Position numbers and translations under genes: made by a program
Assembly: GCA_022606425.2 (NCBI GenBank)
Contig: JAHDVF020000729.1
Span: 1,116,001-1,180,000 of the forward strand
Origin: Lepidostoma basale
Lineage: Eukaryota; Arthropoda; Insecta; Trichoptera; Lepidostomatidae
DNA length: 64,000 nucleotides
Reading direction: 5' to 3'
Part shown: in pieces, positions 57,506-64,000 of the stretch
How the letters are laid out: each line of letters opens with the position of its first letter
Numbering within the stretch: the stretch's first letter is position 1
Notes under the pieces: model-generated
Told to the model about the DNA's origin: nothing
What the model saw: the letters and a program-made list of their open reading frames with translations, nothing else
The model's database searches: none

Positions 57506-60500
57506 ATGGCTGACGTTGGAAGTTCGAGAATTGAAAATGTAAACATGCGAAAAATTCAATCCACATTACTACAATGGGAGCTCCAGAATGAACCATTAGC
57601 CCCACTAACAAATTTTCAAAAAGATGTTATATTCGATTTGTCCGAAGAGTATAAAAATTTATTAATTCCGGACGATGTAAGTAACCTATTTTCAATTGTT
57701 TTCAATGCAACAAAGTTCATATTGTCTCCTTTTAATTTACGTGTTGCTATATAATATCAAAGTTTCTTATTTTTATTCATAGTTTCCGCAAGATCAGAGT
57801 ACGGAAAGTTCTGGAGCAAGTAATGAAACAGGCAGCACAATAAAGTTAAATGACATTGAGAATACTCAGCAATTTTTAGAATGGTACGAAGGACTAGAAC
57901 AATCCCTCCTCACCGAGGAGGATACTCCGTACCTCAGTTACTGGAAACAATTAGAAGAAAGGAAGAATGAATGTGACACTCTTTTGCAGCAGGTAATTTA
58001 TTATTTATTATTTTACCATTAACCCTTAAACCACTGAAATAGAAATATGAGAAATTCCGTCTTGAGAATTTTGGTTCTAGTATGATTTTAGGCTGACAGA
58101 CATGAATATGAAGTCCATTTTTGAAAAAATGTTAACCTGAGGGCGCTAGGTGAAACAGATGAATGACCGTCTGTAGACGGTCTTAGTGGGTTAGCTTTAA
58201 AAAAATAAAACAAGGTGCTGTATAATTTATGTAAAACAAATGGTTTTTATTGAATGCGAAAACTCGATAAATGGGTAAAAATTAGTCATTCATTTACATG
58301 ATAGTCTTTAAAACAATTTTTTGCTTTAGAAATGCACAAGTGGAGGTTACATTTAATGCAAAATGTGTGTGTATTCGATTTTTTACACTGTTTGCACGTT
58401 TTTTTTGATCCCCATTCAGGAAAATGATTCATTCCATCAAATCTCACACTTGACACTGGATGAGTTGCTTTTTTACCAACACAATTGCTGGAAGTTGGTT
58501 GTGTGGCAGATGGACGGCCAACTGAGCGTTTCTCAAGGGAGACACACAGTTCTTTAGCAAAACTCACACGAAATGCCTTCATCGTCATATCTTTAATTTT
58601 TTCCTGATTAGTAACCGCAGTTTTATTCTTGTCAGCGTTGAGTCTTCTATACAAAATGAATGCATTGGTTATAGCCATGTCCAGAAGATGGTAAAAGATC
58701 CTGGTTGCCATGTCCTGAGTTTTAATTTTGAGTCCATTGCGACCCAAATACCTTTTTACGCCACATTATTTCTTTGAATTCTTTCGAGTCCTTGTCAATA
58801 TTCATCAAGCTAACTCCAGTGAAGCCACCAGCTGATGGTACTACGCGTGGTCCAGAAGCTTCTACACTTGGTAATGGTGATCAAGCTCTTTTCTTTAGCT
58901 TAAACGACATTTTTGATTCTGTCTGTGGTCGTTGTGCTTGAACTGCAACTTCACCCTGTGGCATTGAGGTTGTCATTTCTGTTTGAGGTTCTTGAAGTAT
59001 TGGAATTGATTCAATAACAATTTCATTCTGAAGCGTCGTATTCATCCCTTTGTTCATCGATTTCACTCAAACTCAAATTGCTAACGTTCAGTGAAAAATC
59101 AATTGCGTTTCCAAGCGAGGAAGAGTCCATAAGTTGCAAGCAGTTGTTAATTATTGTATTATCTTCATGTTGAAGTTCATCGCAATGATAATTTGGATCT
59201 TCGAAACTGTCGTTAAAATCTGCGCATTCATCATCAGTTTCGACCGAATCCATGAAGTTTTTAATTTGTTCATCACTCATTGAAGAAAGATTGAACCTTT
59301 TCTGTCTATCGTTTCATCGTGACATTTTCTAAAATCCCGAATACACAAAAAATTACAATAGAACGTTAAAATTATGAAAGCAAATTTTGAAAGAAAATAT
59401 ATAAAATGCGGATTTTTTTCCAGACAAACCACTAAGACCGTCTGTAGAAGGTGTTCATAAAACTCGCGTTTCTTACAAAAAAAACTTTTTTTGAAATCAA
59501 ACTAATAACAAACTATCAAAATATGAGATCAAACAACTCACCTCAAAAATTCCCAATTCAATTGAGCAGTTCGAATATATTTTTTTTGTAATTTTAATTT
59601 GCACCACAATCACAAACAATTGTTTCGTCCGTTTACCCGAAAGTCTTAACAGAAATGACCATAACAATCAAACTACGCGACTAAGCGTGTTCAAACCTTT
59701 ATACTTTGGTAGGGAATTTTATCGACGAAAATCTGCCTTGATGGTTAAAGCGCAACAATTTTAGAGTTTGAATTGAATTATATTTTGGTGATGACCGTCT
59801 GTAGACGGTCTTGGTGGTTTAAGGGTTAACAGAATTAGTATTTGAATAAGCACACGTTGAAAAAAATGTATATATTATTTTTTAATATAATTCAATAAAA
59901 GCTAATTATATGTATATTTTATAACTTTTATAATCAAATCAAAAGCCGTATTTATAAGGTAAACATTACATTTATAAGTTAATTTTTTGTGTCTGCTTAA
60001 CACATTGTGTTAAGAAGAAGGTATTAATACTGTGGGATGTGTATTAGTACCCGTTTTCTGGGGGTTGCCTGCAGTAATGATATAAATTCCCTTTTCAAAG
60101 ATATAAACTGTTGGAAATGTGTTTTTGCATATAACTTTAGCATCATCTTTTGTAATATATAGAGGTCCACATACAGTTAAATGCTATCATTGCATATCGC
60201 TACATCCTATGCGCGTAATTAGCGTACAAATCTACCCGAGTACAAAATGGTAATATTTATGTTTGCTTTGGCTGATATAAAGGGTCATCCAATAAGGACA
60301 GGTCAATGTTGAAATGAAATAAAACCAGCTGTGTATAAGGTATTAACAAAATTATTTTTTTATTTAAAAGGCCTATGTATGCCATTATGTAAAGAATATG
60401 ACAATGTTCAAATGTCCGCCACAACTTTACAGGGTGGCACGAATCCAAGTAATCCAATTTTCAATGACTCTGCTGCATAGATCGGGCTGAATTTGAGCGA

Positions 60501-63355
60501 TGGCCTGGGTTATGTTGACTTTGAGGGCATCTGTCGATTGCGGCTTATTAGCATAGATTGAGAAAACCCACAAGAAAAAATCTGGTGGGGTCAAAACGCA
60601 TGATCTTGGTGGCCAATTTGCTTCACCGAAAGATAATCATAACTGAGTTCTTGTGCACGGCGAAGAATTGAGTGCCTCGGGTTTCTGCACACTTTCACGG
60701 ACACCGGTAATGTTCTTGACCGATCTGGCATTCCTTTCACGTATGGGTGTTGGCTGATTGTTTACCGAACCAGTCGTCTCGAATTTAGCCACCAAACATT
60801 GGATAGTGGTCTTTGAAGGGCCGTGTATGCCGTAAAATGGGCGCAACGTTTGCACAAACAAACACTAATTTTGAAAAAAAAGTTTTATCATTTGGACGTG
60901 CTGCTCAATCGTGCAACTTACCATGGTTATTTGGCATCATTGACTTAATAATAAACAATAAATTTGACAGACGCCGCAAAAACAACATGGCCGCCACAGA
61001 CTTTCAAAATCGATCCATCCTTACTGGATGACCCTTTATAATGTAATTTACTGTAAAATTATTATGTTTTAGGACAATTTACTTAACTAATTAATCACCC
61101 CCAAAAGGATAGACATTGAATATGGGCTGCTACACTCTTTTATCTTTCATATTGCTCCAGTCTTCTTAACATTCATACAACGTGTAGTGCACACAAGTCA
61201 ATTCTTCGAACTCCTCACATGGCCAACTTAATTTCATTGCTTTGATCTTGCCACTTTTTCTTCAATCTTTTGCAATTTCACACTCCATTTATGTCATATA
61301 AATTCTCCACCTTATTTTCTTAATTACACTTCCATTGTTCTGTTCACAACACTTTCATGCTCCTGTGATCTCTTCTTATATTGGCTTTGGATTTCTATCA
61401 TATAAATATTAAACATACATTCATTGTAGAAATTTCATATTTTTTTACTTTTGTGTATTTTTATTATACAGACCTTTTACTGTTTCTGTACTTCTCTTCT
61501 ATATCTACCAACTCATCTCTTATGGATGACTTTTGTTAACCTTTTTTATTATGAGAATTATGAAACACTTTTATATAAAAAATAAAATACTCGTAAAAAA
61601 TATATTAATTGTTAACTCGCAACCTTTTATTTACATATATTTTTGTTTATATTTAAATCTCTTTTAGGTGGACGCATCCTTGGATGACTTTAACAAACTC
61701 TCTGAGGAGTATAATCTAGTTTCCACTAAAACAAACGCCTTACATTCCGTGAGCGAGCAACTTCTGGCCGACCAAATGAAGTTACATTCCATCAGCGAAG
61801 AAATAAAGACAAAGCTGCATTTCTTCCTTCAAGTAGAGAACTTGTCCCAACGCCTCAACAGTCCCACCCTATCCGTGTCCAGCGAGGCTTTCTTTGCCAT
61901 CTTAATTAAAATAGACGGTTGTATGGATTATTTGAAGACCAACGTAAGTACAAATTTTCAAATCAAGAAGTATTACTGCAATCAATTATATGAAGATGAA
62001 ACATCTGTCATGTCCAAGAACACGCTATCAAAAATCAAATCCTCGAGTTTTCTGGCTTTATATGGCACACATATTGGAGAGATGAAACATAATTTAATGA
62101 GTGATGTTAGATTTTTTAATCAGAATTTTATTTCAAATGTTGTAAGCAAAACAGTTTTAAGGTTTTTCTTTGAACTTTAACGACCCAAAAATTTGCATTA
62201 TATAATTTCGCCTCACCCTTAAGTTTTCTAAAATCAGTATAAGGACACACTGTTTTGCGATTAGGTTCAGTTTAAGAATGCCCTCGCAAGGCGAAGCAAA
62301 TTTGTCACTTCTATTTATATAATTGATTATATAAATTAAATCCAAGTAAAACCATTAAAGAATCGTGTTAACTATTATTAATTAATAGTGGAGTTTTACA
62401 AAACTAATACCTCAACCATCAATAATACAATAAGTCGAATCACTATTCTGAAGGGATTTTATGTGCAATATTGAAACCCTGCAGTAAATTTGATTGGTAA
62501 ACTAACTGACTAACCATCACGCCTTTTCTCCGGAGGGGTAGGTAGGAAGGATGCACCACCATACTGCTCTATCCTGACATACTTCTCTAACTTACCCTAT
62601 GTAGATCATAACAACCACCCTCGTTGATTTTTCTGAGTTCAAATATAAAGGCAGCCTTTTAGTAATTGATTAATTTTGTCATACCATGTTTTCCTCAGCC
62701 ATCCTTGGCTTCTTTTTCCATTCAAACTGCTATAATACAACTTTTTAACAATTCTTCTCACATCCATTCATTTCATATGTCCAAACCATCTGAGTGATCC
62801 CTTTTGAATTTTACTCAGGATGCAATCATCTGTCTTACATTCCTTCCTTATTATGTCATTAGGAATTCTATCATCCATAGCTTTCCCAAACATTTTTTCT
62901 CGGTGATCTCATTTCTACAGCATTTATCCTACTTTCATTCTTCTGCCAACTCCAAGCTTCACTTCCATACAAAAGGGTTTTGATCAGTAGTAAAAAATAA
63001 ATATTTTTAAATTCTATCAAACTTAAAAGTTGTGTGATTTATTTATTTTTGTTGTATTTTTATTTCAGCCAAACTTCAAAGAGTCCCATTCGTATCTTGT
63101 AAAGTATCGGCACTGCCTTTCTCGGGCGGTTAATCTTATCCGATCTTATGTGAACCACGTGCTTACCCACGCTACTGAGCAAGTCCTGGCCCCGCGGCCA
63201 CAGATGGAGGGAGGTGCACAGGGCGGGGACCTCGTGCCCCCCAACCCTACTGCCGATGCTGCTTTCGCCTTATTCTTTGGGAAGTTCCAAGCTGCCGCAC
63301 CTAAACTTAAGGATATTCTCAAGGAAGTGGAGGATAGAGTGGATAAAAGTGAAGA
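57506..63355 (+). CDS. Cog3: Conserved oligomeric Golgi complex subunit 3, 5' part
   Basis: First four coding exons: 57506-57676, 57783-57992, 61668-61943 and 63069-63355. All have GT-AG borders, and the first three end in phase 0. They encode 95 complete codons in exon 4 and about 314 residues in total; the last donor (GTATGT at 63356) has phase 2, so the gene continues past the window edge. The product is a peripheral Golgi protein of the COG tethering complex, which guides retrograde vesicles to Golgi cisternae. Residues ~70-130 (NTQQFLEWYEGLEQSLL, PYLSYWKQLEERKNECDTLL) and ~130-255 (LHSISEEIKTKLHFF, SQRLNSP, YLKTN/PNFKESHSYLVKYR) are the conserved Sec34-type helical region, followed by AFALFFGKFQAAAPKLKDIL. 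Animal COG3 is ~830-900 aa, so about a third is present. Intron 2 carries two DNA transposons. Confidence 0.93.
58023..59825 (-). mobile_element. piggyBac-like transposon, internally deleted
   Basis: Flanked by TTAA at 58019-58022 and 59826-59829. Ends CCCTTAAACCAC and GTGGTTTAAGGG are perfect inverted repeats. The hairpin GACCGTCTGTAGACGGTC lies inside each end (58165 and 59793), with a degraded third copy near 59434. Minus-strand coding remains: 59280-59023 is an acidic transposase N-terminus (MSDEQIKNFMDSVETDDECA), continued after a frameshift at 59066-58881. 58747-58286 is the C-terminal part with TRIFYHLLDMAITNAFILYR and the cysteine domain CKQCKKS..HTFCIKCNLHLC. The central DDD catalytic region is missing, so the copy is non-autonomous. 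Located in COG3 intron 2. Confidence 0.88.
60280..61036 (-). mobile_element. Mariner-like transposon, internally deleted
   Basis: Flanked by TA at 60278 and 61037. Ends AAGGGTCATCCAATAAGGA and TCCTTACTGGATGACCCTT are inverted repeats with one or two differences. The minus strand encodes an HTH N-terminus (RPFYGIHGPSKTTIQCLVAK, FETTGSVNNQPTP, VRESVQKPEAL) and then jumps to the transposase C-terminus (NWPPRSCVLTPPDFFLW, KVNITQAIAQIQPDLCSRVI). The middle of the catalytic domain is deleted. Tc1/mariner superfamily, from TA site and domain order. Located in COG3 intron 2. Confidence 0.85.
61090..61400 (-). mobile_element. LINE family 1, degraded 3' end in COG3 intron 2
   Basis: Blocks in family-1 order on the minus strand: CCCCCAAAAGGATAGACATT, CTTAACATTCATACAACGTG, GTGCACACAAGTCAATTCTT, CTCCTCACATGGCCAACTTA and GATCTTGCCACTTTTTC. 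Older than the other copies. Confidence 0.6.
62220..62400. repeat. MITE family A, degraded copy in COG3 intron 3
   Basis: AGAATGCCCTCGCAAGGCGA, AGCAAATTTGTCACTTCTAT and, later, TAATAGTGGAGTTTTACAAA match the right arm and right end of family A. Confidence 0.45.
62505..62995 (-). mobile_element. LINE family 1, longest 3' end, COG3 intron 3
   Basis: Starts with ACTAACTGACTAACCATCAC, the GCCTTTTCTCCGGAGGGGTA end block, and extends beyond other copies to TTCTGCCAACTCCAAGCTTC and ACTTCCATACAAAAGGGTTT (the HYGSEAWSW region of ORF2 on the minus strand). Frameshifted. Confidence 0.75.
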
Positions 63356-63745
63356 GTATGTCGGCCTTATTAATAAGAATAACTCTTGCTAATATCTTAA
63401 ATAGCTCATAAATTATTTGTACATTTCATTAACCGCCCTATGTATATGAACGTACGTGATACACACACTTTGACTGTACCATTCTGCGCTATCCCGTATC
63501 ACTTACGCGCTTGAGAAAAAGTAATGTACCTAAAATGTACAAACTTTTACGGATACGCGCGTGTGCCTACAGCACTTGAGTACAAGTCTTCACAAGTATG
63601 ATCGTTTTACAAAGGGCATGCGAAGTGTGCGATCGAGTTTTTGACGTTTCGTAATTTAAAAAAATAAAATTAATATATGATTAAATTTATTTAATAAAAA
63701 ACGTGATTTTTTTGCATGTTTCTCGGAAAGTTACCTGGAGATAAC

Positions 63746-64000
63746 TAACTAACTAACTTACCATCACGCCGTCTCCCCGGAGGGGTAGGCAGAAAGAATG
63801 GAACGCCACACTGTTCTGTCCTGACATACGTCTCTCGCTTCCTCTACATTCATACATCTTGTCATGCACACACGTCGATTTTTCCGACTCCTCACGTGAC
63901 CAACATTCAATATTTGATTGATTTGATCGTGCCACGTTTTCCTCGGCCTTCCTCTATTTCTAGCTCCGTTCACGCCGTTTACATATACCTTCTTTACCAT
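63746..64000 (-). mobile_element. LINE family 1, best-preserved 3' end, in COG3 intron 4
   Basis: An uninterrupted minus-strand frame of 78 codons runs off the window edge: MVKKVYVNGVNGARNRGRPR, KTWHDQINQILNVGHVRSRK, MTRCMNVEEARDVCQDRTVW and SILSAYPSGETA-stop, followed by the (TTAG)n tail at 63748. Sets the reference for the family. It continues beyond the window. Confidence 0.85.

Noticed and set aside
61944..62180. Continuation of the COG3 exon 3 frame to a stop
   Set aside because: Read-through past a consensus GTAAGT donor; the conserved protein resumes at 63069 (TN/PNFKESH).
63356..63392. Stop codon ending COG3 after exon 4
   Set aside because: Follows a GTATGT donor; COG3 proteins are much longer, so this is intron sequence.

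Overview
This is nuclear DNA of an insect, very probably a moth or butterfly. The genes are AT-rich, split by short GT-AG introns, and encode proteins that are clearly animal and insect-like. Non-coding space is filled with decayed LINE 3' ends, fold-back MITEs and internally deleted DNA transposons, as in lepidopteran genomes. Nothing bacterial, no CRISPR array, no rRNA gene and no intact tRNA gene was seen. The species cannot be named from the sequence.

Layout. (1) 1-5.1 kb: intergenic DNA with LINE tails, one LINE nested in another, and MITEs. (2) 5.1-14.2 kb, plus strand: an apparently complete 11-exon ABCG half-transporter of 641 aa in the white/scarlet/brown group, closest by eye to brown (and the lepidopteran ok type). 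(3) 14.2-18.6 kb: AT-rich intergenic DNA. (4) 18.6-27.0 kb, minus strand: a complete 5-exon Rab32 (lightoid) GTPase of 224 aa. A deleted pogo-like transposon, a LINE and several fold-back MITEs lie in its introns. (5) 27-30 kb: a MITE, an orphan intronless ORF and an RT fragment. (6) 30.2-32.1 kb, minus strand: a long exon plus a terminal exon encoding a 497-aa disordered, phosphoprotein-like product of unknown function. Two small minus-strand coding exons at 48.7 and 54.5 kb are in phase with the same terminal exon, so this may be one gene with two promoters. (7) 33-57 kb: repeat-rich DNA with a ~512-bp unit in direct and inverted copies, a piggyBac remnant, a GC-rich island and many LINE tails and MITEs. 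(8) 57.5-63.4 kb, plus strand: the first four coding exons of COG3, a Golgi tethering-complex subunit, running off the right edge. Its second intron carries a deleted piggyBac element with TTAA target sites and a deleted mariner-like element with TA target sites.

The neighbouring genes have a possible functional link. White/brown-type ABCG proteins load pigment precursors or urate into lysosome-related granules, and Rab32 is needed to build those granules (Drosophila lightoid is an eye-colour gene). The two genes are convergent and about 4.4 kb apart. COG3 is general Golgi trafficking. Exon boundaries were worked out by hand from reading frame and splice consensus, with no database search.
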